NCBI GenBank assembly: GCA_023488685.1
Contig: JAMDDR010000300.1
Span: forward strand, 1 to 41,898
Direction: 5' to 3'
DNA from: Chloroflexota bacterium
GTDB lineage: Bacteria; Chloroflexota; Anaerolineae; J036; Brachytrichaceae
Length of the DNA stretch: 41,898 bases
Part shown: one piece after another, positions 1 through 7,302 of the stretch
Numbering within the stretch: position 1 is the stretch's first letter
How the letters are laid out: each line of letters opens with the position of its first letter
Notes under the pieces: model-generated
The model's input: only the letters and a program-made list of their open reading frames with translations
What the model was told of the DNA's origin: nothing
The model's database searches: none
Position numbers and translations under genes: made by a program

Positions 1-360
1 ATTGGGATTCCGTATGCCGGCATCGCGGCCATGATGCGGGTGGGGGAGAAGCGGGTCGGGGCCGTCATCACCTGGTGCAAATCCCGCAAGCAGACGGTGC
101 CCTTCGTCGACTGGCATGACCACGCAGCGCGCTTCCCGCGCATCGCCCAGAGTGCGCGCAAGCTGCTCGCCGGCCAGGCGCTGAGCTTTGCCGAGATGAG
201 CTTGCTGCGCTCGATCATGCTGGCGTGGGGGGGGTACTACAACATCGACATTCCGCAAACGACCATGCCGCGGATCACGCCGCAGATCCTGCACGACATC
301 CATGGCCGGCTGAAGGCGGCCGGCGTTGACCCATTTGAACTCGGGGAGGGGATCGAATGA
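1..360 (+). CDS. Unknown protein, 5'-truncated by window edge
   Basis: The frame is open from base 1, so the gene probably starts upstream; an internal ATG at 31 is the first Met visible. About 119 residues are seen. The sequence is soluble and Trp/Arg-rich, without recognisable motifs, signal peptide or membrane helix. It ends in ATGA, overlapping the next gene by four bases, so it belongs to the same compact plus-strand transcription unit that runs to the recombinase at 3092. Given that context it is probably a cargo gene of the integrated element. I do not recognise the family and offer no function. Confidence 0.6.
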   Translation: MGIPYAGIAAMMRVGEKRVGAVITWCKSRKQTVPFVDWHDHAARFPRIAQSARKLLAGQALSFAEMSLLRSIMLAWGGYYNIDIPQTTMPRITPQILHDIHGRLKAAGVDPFELGEGIE

Positions 361-683
361 ATGGCACACAACCCATGAGCATCGACGATGCAATGGTGTG
401 GCTGGCCGAACGGTATTTCTATAAGCTGGAGATCGAGCGGGCGCGCCAGCAGGCCGATCCTGCCGGCTGGCTGGCCGGCGAGGGGCTGCAAACCGCCCGC
501 GGCCAGGTGAATGAGCGGTTCTGGCTGGAGACTCGCAGGGGGTATGTGCGCATGTGGCTCAACGGGAGGGAGCCGCCGCGCCAGCCGGATGTGGAGATCA
601 CCATCGAGCGAGTGGCGCGGCTTGCGCTGGGCGAGTGCACGCTGCAGCTCTCGCTGTTTGAGATGGCCGGAGGTGGACGATGA
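357..683 (+). CDS. Unknown small protein of the integrated element
   Basis: 108 residues, starting four bases inside the preceding gene (ATGA) and itself overlapped by the next start (ATGA), which argues for translational coupling. The N-terminal third is rich in aromatic and charged residues around a predicted helix. No membrane segment, signal or known motif is visible. It is too short and featureless to assign. The tight packing resembles phage or ICE accessory operons. Confidence 0.6.
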   Translation: MNGTQPMSIDDAMVWLAERYFYKLEIERARQQADPAGWLAGEGLQTARGQVNERFWLETRRGYVRMWLNGREPPRQPDVEITIERVARLALGECTLQLSLFEMAGGGR

Positions 684-931
684 AAAGATATACCGGGTAC
701 ATCGTGTACCACAAGCAAAACAAGATGGGCATGCGATGGGATGAGAAAGCGCAATGCCTATGGGCGTGCGACTACGCGGAGGTTTTTAGTAGCCGCAGGG
801 CGGCGCGGACGGCGATCACCAAGTCGCTGGAATTCGCTTCGATGCATGGACACCAGTGGGTGAGCTGGCATTACCAGATCGTACCGATTGTGGGCCGCAA
901 GGAAGCGCCGGCGGGAAAGGGGCACCAATGA
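680..931 (+). CDS. Unknown small protein of the integrated element
   Basis: 83 residues, linked by ATGA overlaps to both neighbours. The sequence is basic and aromatic (a YIVYH stretch near the N-terminus and a WVSWHYQIV stretch near residue 60), without Cys clusters, helices of membrane length or a signal peptide. Its reality rests mainly on the consistent overlap pattern and good codon phase with neighbours. Function unknown. Confidence 0.55.
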   Translation: MKRYTGYIVYHKQNKMGMRWDEKAQCLWACDYAEVFSSRRAARTAITKSLEFASMHGHQWVSWHYQIVPIVGRKEAPAGKGHQ

Positions 932-1209
932 ACACGACGATCACCGACCAGCTATCCCCATTCGGGCGGTATGACACGCAGCGCGCCTCGCCGCTGATCC
1001 TCATTTCCGGCAGCGGCGAGCTGCGATACAGCGTGGTCATATCGGTGCCTGATTTGAATCACTATGTGGCTGTCGTCGATACCATCATGCGCTTCCATCG
1101 GCGCTTCGAGCGTAATGAGGGGCCATGGGGGAGTGTTGCAAAGCGGATGAAATTGGTTGCAGGCAATGCGTGCTTTTCGCGCGTATGGTCCGGATGGGAT
1201 TTAAGTTAA
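928..1209 (+). CDS. Unknown small protein of the integrated element
   Basis: 93 residues from ATG 928, which is chosen because it overlaps the previous stop (ATGA) and follows a purine-rich GGGAAAGGGG ribosome-binding stretch. An in-frame ATG at 856 is possible but would overlap the upstream gene by 76 bases. The protein looks like a small alpha/beta domain (strand-rich from residue 25 to 50). No motif is recognised. The stop at 1209 is followed by a 27-base gap before the next gene. Confidence 0.5.
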   Translation: MNTTITDQLSPFGRYDTQRASPLILISGSGELRYSVVISVPDLNHYVAVVDTIMRFHRRFERNEGPWGSVAKRMKLVAGNACFSRVWSGWDLS

Positions 1210-1236
1210 CAGCGGAACCGCAAGGAGGAATGAAAC

Positions 1237-2115
1237 ATGAGTGACCCTACACCACGATACGCCTACTCGCGGCCCGGTGCCGGCAACGGTGGTGACGGTC
1301 TGATCGTCTGGGATAACGAAACCGGCGAAAGGATCGTCGAGTCCGGCACCGACTATGACGGTATAAGCGCACTGTTGGCGCTCTACGCGAATGCCCAGGC
1401 GCGCATCGCCAGGCTAGAGCGCGAGCGTGATGCCCTGCGACCAGAGGTGCGCGCCTTTACAGACGATATGGAACATGAGTTGCGCGCCAACGAATACAAG
1501 GGGGAATGGAAGCATTGCACGCCCGAGTATTTGCTGGGCGAGCTCAAGTATCACCTCTCGAAGATGGAGACCGCCATACAGCAAGGCCATCGGGCGCGCA
1601 CGCGCGAGTATGGCGCGGATTGCGGCAACCTCCTGATGATGCTCCTCGATGTCTACGGGTTGCTGCCGCGTAATGCCAGCGATCCGCCCAAAAGACACCT
1701 GATGTGGCGCAATAGTTTCGAGACCGAAGCGCATGGGCTGCGCGGCATGTATTTCTATGAGCCGATTACGACGGCCGCGCCCCCGTCGGCCAAGCCATAT
1801 TGCTGCTACATGAATCACGTGATCTTCTACAAGCAGCCCTACCAAGTCCTGCCGGATCACAGCTTTGAGAAATGGGACGAGGTCGAGACACAATGGGATC
1901 TCCTCGGCCAACGTTGGACAGACGAGGATCTCGGCTGGGCGTCGCTGGCACCGTTCGTCGAGCACAAGGGACAAATCTATGAGCTTGGCGGGGGCAGTGT
2001 CATCTGGCGGGATGGCAAATGGTTCCTGCAGTGGCTGGGGTGGCGCAGGGATGATGATGATCCGCGTATCCATCATATGAAGCAAATCAAGACATCCCAA
2101 AAGGAGAATGAATGA
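1237..2115 (+). CDS. Unknown protein with a MazG-like central segment
   Basis: 292 residues with a strong Shine-Dalgarno (AAGGAGGA) before ATG 1237. A short coiled coil lies at about residues 45-70. Residues about 75-145 resemble the small all-alpha MazG-like segment common in phages (helix beginning MEHELRAN, then a K-G-W patch, then an AD-x-x-N-L-L-M-M helix). The acidic E-x-x-E pair expected for metal binding is not evident, so if homologous it is probably inactive. The C-terminal half is aromatic-rich and ends in a very basic tail. The gene overlaps the ASCH gene by ATGA. The MazG likeness is an impression from motif spacing only. Confidence 0.6.
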   Translation: MSDPTPRYAYSRPGAGNGGDGLIVWDNETGERIVESGTDYDGISALLALYANAQARIARLERERDALRPEVRAFTDDMEHELRANEYKGEWKHCTPEYLLGELKYHLSKMETAIQQGHRARTREYGADCGNLLMMLLDVYGLLPRNASDPPKRHLMWRNSFETEAHGLRGMYFYEPITTAAPPSAKPYCCYMNHVIFYKQPYQVLPDHSFEKWDEVETQWDLLGQRWTDEDLGWASLAPFVEHKGQIYELGGGSVIWRDGKWFLQWLGWRRDDDDPRIHHMKQIKTSQKENE

Positions 2116-2651
2116 AAGCGCTTACTCTGACGCAACCCTGGGCGACACTTGTCGCGATTGGCGCCAAGACGATCGAGACCAGGTCCTGGATGACCAACTA
2201 CACCGGTCCATTGGCCATTCACGCAGCCAAGACGTTTCCGCGTTGGGCACAAGACACCTGTTTTATTGAGCCGTTCTTTAGCACGCTGAGAAGCTATTAC
2301 GCGGTTCTGGGTCTGACAGACAACTACGGCAAAGATATTCTCAAACTACTACCGCTGGGCCAGATCGTCGCCATCGGCGAGCTGGTAAGCATCCGCCACG
2401 TGGAGAGCGTCGACCCGCCTGAGCCGGAACGGTCGTTTGGCGACTATTCGCCCGGACGGCATGCATGGATGTTGCAAAACGTGCGACCGGTTATGCCGAT
2501 GCCGGCGCGTGGCACCCTCGGCCTGTGGGAGTTTGATTTACCTACCGCAACACCTGCGCGCAAAAAGCTGCCAGAGCCAACAAGCGCAATGCAAAGCGCT
2601 ACCCACTATTTGCACAGGCCGGCCTGCTTGATCAGGTCGTGGCGCCGGTGA
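2112..2651 (+). CDS. ASCH (PUA-like) domain protein
   Basis: 179 residues. The N-terminus (residues 2-40) has the ASCH signature: K-A-L-T-L-x-Q-P-W, followed by G-A-K-x-I-E-T-R-S-W and then G-P-L-A-I-H-A. ASCH domains have a PUA-like fold and are proposed to bind RNA or act on modified nucleosides; they are common in phages and mobile elements. The G-x-L-G-L-W-E-F strand near residue 140 closes the barrel; the last 35 residues are an unconserved-looking basic tail. Start is fixed by ATGA coupling with the upstream gene. The substrate cannot be told from sequence. Confidence 0.85.
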   Translation: MKALTLTQPWATLVAIGAKTIETRSWMTNYTGPLAIHAAKTFPRWAQDTCFIEPFFSTLRSYYAVLGLTDNYGKDILKLLPLGQIVAIGELVSIRHVESVDPPEPERSFGDYSPGRHAWMLQNVRPVMPMPARGTLGLWEFDLPTATPARKKLPEPTSAMQSATHYLHRPACLIRSWRR

Positions 2652-2992
2652 CGGCGGAAGGTGTACAAGCGGGCTGGGAACGCGCAAATGAGCGAATACG
2701 CCGGCAGAACGACGAGCGCGCCGCGCGATTGAAGGCATTGCAAGAGGCACTGCGCGCGGTTAGCGAGGATGTGTACCAGGCCACCTATGAGCATCTGCGC
2801 GCGCTCGCGCGCACTTTCCCGCATCTACTCGGCAGTGAATACGAACTCGACGCGCTGTGGCAGGCACTCAAGACGACTGACGCGAGTGCGGCGCAAAAAC
2901 TGTGCATATATCACCCGCAATACGCGGACAGCCTAAGACGATTAAGTATGGCTTGCCCATGTTGCGGATGGGCAGGAGGACGGAATGAGTGA
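2639..2992 (+). CDS. Unknown helical protein with C-terminal CPCCGW motif
   Basis: 117 residues from GTG 2639, overlapping the ASCH gene end by 13 bases. It is mostly helical, with Arg/Ala/Glu-rich helices at residues 10-45 that could form a coiled coil. It ends in a C-P-C-C-G-W motif near residue 108, which may be a small metal-binding or redox knuckle. No signal or membrane segment. It overlaps the next start by eight bases (ATGAGTGA). Function unknown; the GTG start is the weakest part of the call. Confidence 0.5.
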   Translation: MAPVTAEGVQAGWERANERIRRQNDERAARLKALQEALRAVSEDVYQATYEHLRALARTFPHLLGSEYELDALWQALKTTDASAAQKLCIYHPQYADSLRRLSMACPCCGWAGGRNE

Positions 2993-3224
2993 TAACAGCG
3001 ACGGCCTGGCTCGCGCGCAGCCCACACCATCGATAAAATGGTGGGAAGATCCCGATTGTATCGCGCTTTGTGAGTTGATCGCGGAGACCCTATGCCAGAC
3101 AAGCCAGACAGCAATTCAAGCCCAGGCCAACCCTACGAAGGCGTCTCTTACCTCCGCAAGTCCAAAATGCGAAAGGGACACGAGCACCGCTACATCAGCA
3201 TCGACCGGCAGCTCGCCATCGTAA
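2985..3224 (+). CDS. Small unknown ORF overlapping the recombinase gene
   Basis: 79 residues after a good AGGAGG ribosome-binding site. Residues 1-36 look like a normal small protein (acidic, with a W-W-E-D-P patch). From residue 37 onward the frame runs through the first 133 bases of the recombinase gene and turns into Ser/Thr/Ala low complexity, as expected of a shadow frame. Either the overlap is genuine, or an original short product has lost its stop through a frame change. Function unknown. Confidence 0.35.
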   Translation: MSDNSDGLARAQPTPSIKWWEDPDCIALCELIAETLCQTSQTAIQAQANPTKASLTSASPKCERDTSTATSASTGSSPS

Positions 3225-4696
3225 ACGCCAAGGCGGTCGAGATCGGCGCCACCAGGAACGACGTGTTCATCGACGCCGGCGGCCACCGCAGCGGGCGCAC
3301 CACGAAGAACCGCCCGGACTGGCTCCGGTTAAAGGCCAGGCTCATGGAGCCTTCCTGCCGGTTTCTCATCGTGTTCATGGTCGACCGCTCGGCGCGCTGC
3401 GTGCGCGAGACAGCCGAACTGGTCGACCTGTGCAAAGCCTACGGCAAACGCTTCCTCACGTGCCAGGACGGCCTGGACACCGATAGGATGGGCTGGACGG
3501 CCTCGACGATCGCGAACATCAACTTCCAGGCCTCGGCGGCCCAGTTCCAATCCGACTACACCTCCGACCGCATGCGCGAGACGGCGGAGTATTACCGGAC
3601 CAATCTGGGCATCCCATGGGGCATGTGGCCCTTCGGGCTACAGCGTACCGGCGAAGGCAAACTCGCGCGCCTGTCCCCGGATCCGCAGCACGGCGAGACG
3701 GCGCGCAAGATTTTGACCTGGTATGCCGCGGGCCTCAGCTACGACGCCACCGCGCAGAAGGCCAACGACCAGCAGTTGCGGCATCTGAACCGCGACCAGC
3801 TGCCGGAGGCCTGGACGCGCGAGGCGGTGAGATCCGTCGTAGGCAACATCCTGACCTATGCCGGCTACATCATTACCCGCCGCCACCGCGCCAAGGAATC
3901 GCGCATCGAGCTGGCTGGGGAAGGGACGTACCTGGAACGGTATGCCCGCGCCATGAACGCGGTGCGCTCCACGGCCATCGAGCCGCTGGCCAGCGACGAG
4001 CTGGCCAGCGCGGTGATCGAGCGGCGATATCGCAACCAGCAGGTGGGGCGCCGGTGCCTGACCTGGACGCCGCTCCTGACGCCCATCCTGTTCTGCGACG
4101 GGCGGAAGCTGCGGGCCCATACCACGCAGCACAGCGCCCGGATCTACCGCACCCGCGATGGTGGCGTGTGGATCGATGCCGGCAAGCCCGAAGGGGAGCT
4201 GCTCAGCCGGCTGGCGGGCATCACGTTCCCGCCCGAGATGGTGGCGCAGATCCGCGCCTTCGTCGCTCAGCGCGTCGACGACCAGGCCATGGCCCGGGCG
4301 CAGCGCGAGCTGGGCGAGCTGCGCGGCAAACTAGAGCGGCTGATCGCCCTGCACGTGGACGGCATGATCCCGCGCGAATCCTACAACGTGGAGTACGTGA
4401 AGATCGAGCGGATGATGGCCGACAAACGAGCCGAGCTCAGCCGGCCCAGCGACGTGGACAAATTGCTGCAGCACCTGGGCGATCTGGGAAGCACACTGGA
4501 CCTGATGACACCGGAGAATCAAAAGCGCGCGCTGCATAAGACGTTCGAGCGGGTGGACGTGTCACATGAGGGGGAGATCGTGCACCTGGAGCTGAAGACC
4601 TGGGCGCGTGCCGCCTTCGGTGAACTTGCGTTCTATATGCGCCAGCAGCGCGCCCAGGGGGTCAGGTGTGCCAAAGGTGCCCCCGGTGAGATTTGA
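3092..4696 (+). CDS. Large serine recombinase (site-specific integrase)
   Basis: 534 residues, the usual size for large serine integrases. The catalytic N-terminal domain (about 15-165) carries Y-L-R-K-S, with the nucleophile at Ser24, and the V-D-R-S-A-R motif near residue 95. A recombinase domain follows (about 170-300), then a region where the Cys4 zinc ribbon normally sits (L-T-P-I-L-F-C-D-G near residue 330). Only one of the expected Cys is present. A coiled coil spans about 390-460. The start ATG has GGAG at proper spacing. The last residues and stop lie within the 3' half of tRNA-Leu on the other strand, which suggests the tRNA is the attachment site. It presumably mediates integration and excision of the element to its left. 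Confidence 0.92.
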   Translation: MPDKPDSNSSPGQPYEGVSYLRKSKMRKGHEHRYISIDRQLAIVNAKAVEIGATRNDVFIDAGGHRSGRTTKNRPDWLRLKARLMEPSCRFLIVFMVDRSARCVRETAELVDLCKAYGKRFLTCQDGLDTDRMGWTASTIANINFQASAAQFQSDYTSDRMRETAEYYRTNLGIPWGMWPFGLQRTGEGKLARLSPDPQHGETARKILTWYAAGLSYDATAQKANDQQLRHLNRDQLPEAWTREAVRSVVGNILTYAGYIITRRHRAKESRIELAGEGTYLERYARAMNAVRSTAIEPLASDELASAVIERRYRNQQVGRRCLTWTPLLTPILFCDGRKLRAHTTQHSARIYRTRDGGVWIDAGKPEGELLSRLAGITFPPEMVAQIRAFVAQRVDDQAMARAQRELGELRGKLERLIALHVDGMIPRESYNVEYVKIERMMADKRAELSRPSDVDKLLQHLGDLGSTLDLMTPENQKRALHKTFERVDVSHEGEIVHLELKTWARAAFGELAFYMRQQRAQGVRCAKGAPGEI

Positions 4697-4758
4697 ACTC
4701 ACACGCCCGAAGGCATAGGCCCTCAACCTACCGCGTATGCCAATTCCGCCACGGGGGC
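4678..4758 (-). tRNA. tRNA-Leu (anticodon GAG)
   Basis: Read on the minus strand, the gene starts GCCCCCG and ends CGGGGGC plus discriminator A, giving a perfect 7-bp acceptor stem. The anticodon loop is TTGAGGG (anticodon GAG). There is a class II variable arm with a TTCG loop, and a T arm GTGAG-TTCAAAT-CTCAC. The encoded 3' end is ACCT, so the terminal CCA is not fully encoded. Its 3' half overlaps the end of the recombinase gene, the arrangement expected when a tRNA gene serves as integration site. Confidence 0.95.
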
Positions 4759-4823
4759 AAGCCTATGAATTATAACCCGTCTCCGTACAACCGCAAGGGA
4801 AAATACCTATAAAAGCAAGGGAT

Positions 4824-4856
4824 CAGCCTCTATCCAGCCTCTATCCAGCCTCTATC
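4824..4856. repeat. Three tandem 11-bp direct repeats
   Basis: The unit CAGCCTCTATC is repeated three times without interruption, in the 296-base gap between tRNA-Leu and the methyltransferase gene. An 11-bp period places the copies on one face of the helix, as in direct-repeat operators of OmpR/PhoB-type regulators. The repeats could also be a simple slippage product. The rest of the gap holds a possible TACAAT -10 at 4939-4944 (sequence TTGATACAATCT, nearly identical to that before the sbcD gene) and no other gene. Confidence 0.6.
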
Positions 4857-5054
4857 CGCGCCGCCCAGCAGATGAAGGTGATCAATAGTATGCCTATTTC
4901 AGGCCAATCGCCACCTCTCTCAAGGTCGTGATCGTTGATACAATCTGCATCCGTATGCTGCAAGGCACATAGAACTACCACTGAAGTGGTCACCATCGGA
5001 GTGGTCGTCAACAACGTATCACCCCAATACGAAACACGATTGGAGACAAACGAC

Positions 5055-6122
5055 ATGAGCGTGCACGGTAACGACAAGACCATGACCGGGAAGGAGCTCC
5101 TCATTGCCACCCTTCGCCACGAGAAGACCAATGCCGTCCCCTGGGTGCCCTTCGCAGGCGTCCACGCCGGTAAGCTGAAAGGCTACACTGCGACAGAACT
5201 GCTACGCGACAGCAAAAAGCTCGTCGAATCGCTGCTGGAAGTCAACCAGCGGTACCGCCCCGACGGCCAACCCGTCATCTTCGACCTGCAGGTCGAGGCA
5301 GAAATTTACGAGTGCGACCTGGTGTGGGCTGACAAAGGGCCACCCACCGTCGCCTCACACCCGCTCGCGAATGCCCCCGAGATACCCAATCACCTGCCCG
5401 AGAAGACAGATGGCCGGTTGCCCATCATCCTCGACGCCATGCGCGAGATGAAAAAGGCCGTCGGCGATACCACGGCGTTATACGGGTTGATCACCGGCCC
5501 ATTCGCCCTGGCGTCCCACCTGCGCAGTACCGAGTTGTTCACGGATATGTATGAAAACGAGGATTTCCTGCGCGACATCCTCACATTCACCAAGAACGTG
5601 AACATTCGCATGGCCGAGTTGTATATCGAGGCCGGCATGGATGTCATCGCCGTGGTGGACCCGCTCGTGTGGCAGGTTTCGCCCAAGCATTTCAAGGCAT
5701 TCTTGTCAGAACCGTTCGAAGAGATTTTCAGGGCCATCGGCACCGCCGGCGTGCTGTCCTCTTTCTTCGTCTGCGGCGACGCCACCAAGAATATCGAGGT
5801 CATATGCCAGACCGGGCCGGATTCCATCTCGGTGGACGAGAACATCAACATGGTCACGGCCAAGCAAATCACCGATCGCTACAACATCGCCATTGGTGGC
5901 AACATCCCGCTGACGTCCGTGATGCTGTTGGGTACCCAGCAGGACAACATGAAGTTCACCATCGACCTGTTGGAAAAACTAGATCACCATAACTTGATCC
6001 TCGCACCGGGTTGTGACATGCCCTACGATGTGCCTGAGGACAATGTCGTCGGCGTCGTACAGGCCATACGCGACCCTGAGATGGTCGAGCAGGTGCTGGC
6101 CAACTGCCAGGCTGAGGTGTAG
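5055..6122 (+). CDS. Uroporphyrinogen decarboxylase (URO-D)/MtbA-family methyltransferase
   Basis: 355 residues. ATG 5055 is chosen because GGAGA lies 8 bases upstream and the family normally begins with the T-G-K-E-L-L-I-A-T-L-R helix; an open frame to 4935 is probably leader. The TIM-barrel sequence matches methylcobamide:CoM/corrinoid methyltransferases and their uncharacterised bacterial relatives. Those enzymes hold zinc with H-x-C and a distant Cys. Here Cys240 and Cys320 are at the right spacing, but the His position is Phe238, so zinc binding or substrate use may differ. A COG0523 GTPase follows after 12 bases, apparently in one operon. No corrinoid protein is nearby, so the methyl donor is unknown. 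Heme-type URO-D activity is unlikely from context. Confidence 0.85.
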   Translation: MSVHGNDKTMTGKELLIATLRHEKTNAVPWVPFAGVHAGKLKGYTATELLRDSKKLVESLLEVNQRYRPDGQPVIFDLQVEAEIYECDLVWADKGPPTVASHPLANAPEIPNHLPEKTDGRLPIILDAMREMKKAVGDTTALYGLITGPFALASHLRSTELFTDMYENEDFLRDILTFTKNVNIRMAELYIEAGMDVIAVVDPLVWQVSPKHFKAFLSEPFEEIFRAIGTAGVLSSFFVCGDATKNIEVICQTGPDSISVDENINMVTAKQITDRYNIAIGGNIPLTSVMLLGTQQDNMKFTIDLLEKLDHHNLILAPGCDMPYDVPEDNVVGVVQAIRDPEMVEQVLANCQAEV

Positions 6123-6134
6123 GATGAAGTGATC

Positions 6135-7217
6135 ATGCATTTCCATCTCGTCGGTGGTTTCCTGGGCAGCGGAAAGACGACCGCCATCATCGGAGCGGCC
6201 AGGATTCTCATGGCCCAGGATAAGCGTGTAGGCATCGTCACCAACGACCAGGGTAAATACCTGGTGGACACGGCGTTTTTCCGCGCACAGGATTTTCCGA
6301 CCGTCGAAGTCACCGGCGGTTGCTTCTGTTGCAACTACGACGACCTGGAAGCGCGCCTGAAGCAGTTACAAGCCAGCACATGGCCCGATGTGATCTTTGC
6401 CGAGAGCGTTGGGTCATGTGCAGATATCGTCGCCACCATCGTCAAGCCGTTCCTGGATTTGCAGACGGCAGGCATCCCACTCACCAGCTATACGGTTTTC
6501 ACCGATGTGAGACTGTTGCGCCGGCGCTTGTCCAACCAGCCGATGCCCTTCGGTGATGATGTGGTGTATATCTACGACAAGCAAATCGAGGAAGCCGGAC
6601 TGCTGATCATCAACAAGGTCGATCTACTCTCTGCAGCCGACATGCAGGCCACGCACGCACTGGCGCAGACCACCTTCCCCGGCAAGGCGTTGCGGCTGCA
6701 AAACTCGCGCAACGCATCCGACGTCGAGCACTGGGCGCAACTCATCGAGACAGATCCGACGCTTGTGCCACAGACATCGATCGAGATCGACTACAACCGC
6801 TACGGAGCCGGCGAGGCAGAATTAGCCTGGCTGGACGAGGCGATCACGCTGCACACGCCATCCCGCCGGTTGCGCGCAGGCATCGTAGCGCTCGTTACTG
6901 CCATTCGCAGCACCATCTTGGACCAGCAACTGCCTATCGGCCACGTGAAATTCCTGGTCGAAACACCCTCGCATGGCGCGAAGATCAGCCTGCCGTCCAT
7001 CGAGGAACCAGGTTGGGAACAGGATATCCCTGCGCTGGAAGGGGATAACGCACGCGTGCTGATCAATGCCCGTGTCCAGACGGATGCGCAGGCACTCCGT
7101 ACACTCGTCAAAGCCGCCATCCAACAGGCTGCGTCTACCTGCGGCGGCTCTGTAACCGAGCTGGAAGTGGATTCCTTCCACCCTGGCTTCCCCCGCCCTA
7201 CTCACCGCATCAGTTAG
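6135..7217 (+). CDS. COG0523 (CobW/G3E) P-loop GTPase, probable metallochaperone
   Basis: 360 residues. Walker A is G-G-F-L-G-S-G-K-T-T at residues 7-16; the metal-binding G-G-C-F-C-C motif has Cys63, 65 and 66; the guanine-specificity motif N-K-V-D follows near residue 160. The family moves Zn, Co or Ni into client enzymes using GTP. ATG 6135 is preferred over GTG 6129 for spacing to AGGA at 6121. It lies 12 bases after the methyltransferase gene, so that enzyme is the likely client; this is inference from context. The C-terminal domain (about 240-355) does not carry a His-rich insertion, which argues against a zinc-storage variant. Confidence 0.9.
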   Translation: MHFHLVGGFLGSGKTTAIIGAARILMAQDKRVGIVTNDQGKYLVDTAFFRAQDFPTVEVTGGCFCCNYDDLEARLKQLQASTWPDVIFAESVGSCADIVATIVKPFLDLQTAGIPLTSYTVFTDVRLLRRRLSNQPMPFGDDVVYIYDKQIEEAGLLIINKVDLLSAADMQATHALAQTTFPGKALRLQNSRNASDVEHWAQLIETDPTLVPQTSIEIDYNRYGAGEAELAWLDEAITLHTPSRRLRAGIVALVTAIRSTILDQQLPIGHVKFLVETPSHGAKISLPSIEEPGWEQDIPALEGDNARVLINARVQTDAQALRTLVKAAIQQAASTCGGSVTELEVDSFHPGFPRPTHRIS

Positions 7218-7219
7218 AA

Positions 7220-7288
7220 ACCACAGAGGGCACGGAGAACACAGAGGATGAATCAGATATTCTCTGTGTTCTCCGTGCCCTCTGTGGT
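7220..7288. repeat. 27-bp perfect inverted repeat (CACAGAG-type palindrome)
   Basis: Arms at 7220-7246 and 7262-7288 are perfect reverse complements, each beginning ACCACAGAGGGCACGGAG, with a 15-base loop. It lies between the convergent ends of the GTPase and permease genes, so it could serve as a bidirectional terminator. There is no clear U-tract. The motif resembles the dispersed CACAGAG/CTCTGTG palindromes I know from many environmental bacterial genomes, so it is probably one copy of a repeat family. Confidence 0.85.
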
Positions 7289-7302
7289 GAAAGAACTTGG
7301 TT

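Noticed and set aside
3616..4539. 307-residue alternative frame inside the recombinase gene
   Set aside because: Arg/Ala/Gly-rich composition typical of an out-of-frame reading of a high-GC gene.
4935..5054. N-terminal extension of the methyltransferase
   Set aside because: No ribosome-binding site there, a predicted -10 element lies within it, and family members start at the later Met.
4759..5054. Cobalamin riboswitch before the methyltransferase
   Set aside because: Considered because the family uses corrinoids, but no B12-box-like sequence or multi-stem fold could be recognised by eye.
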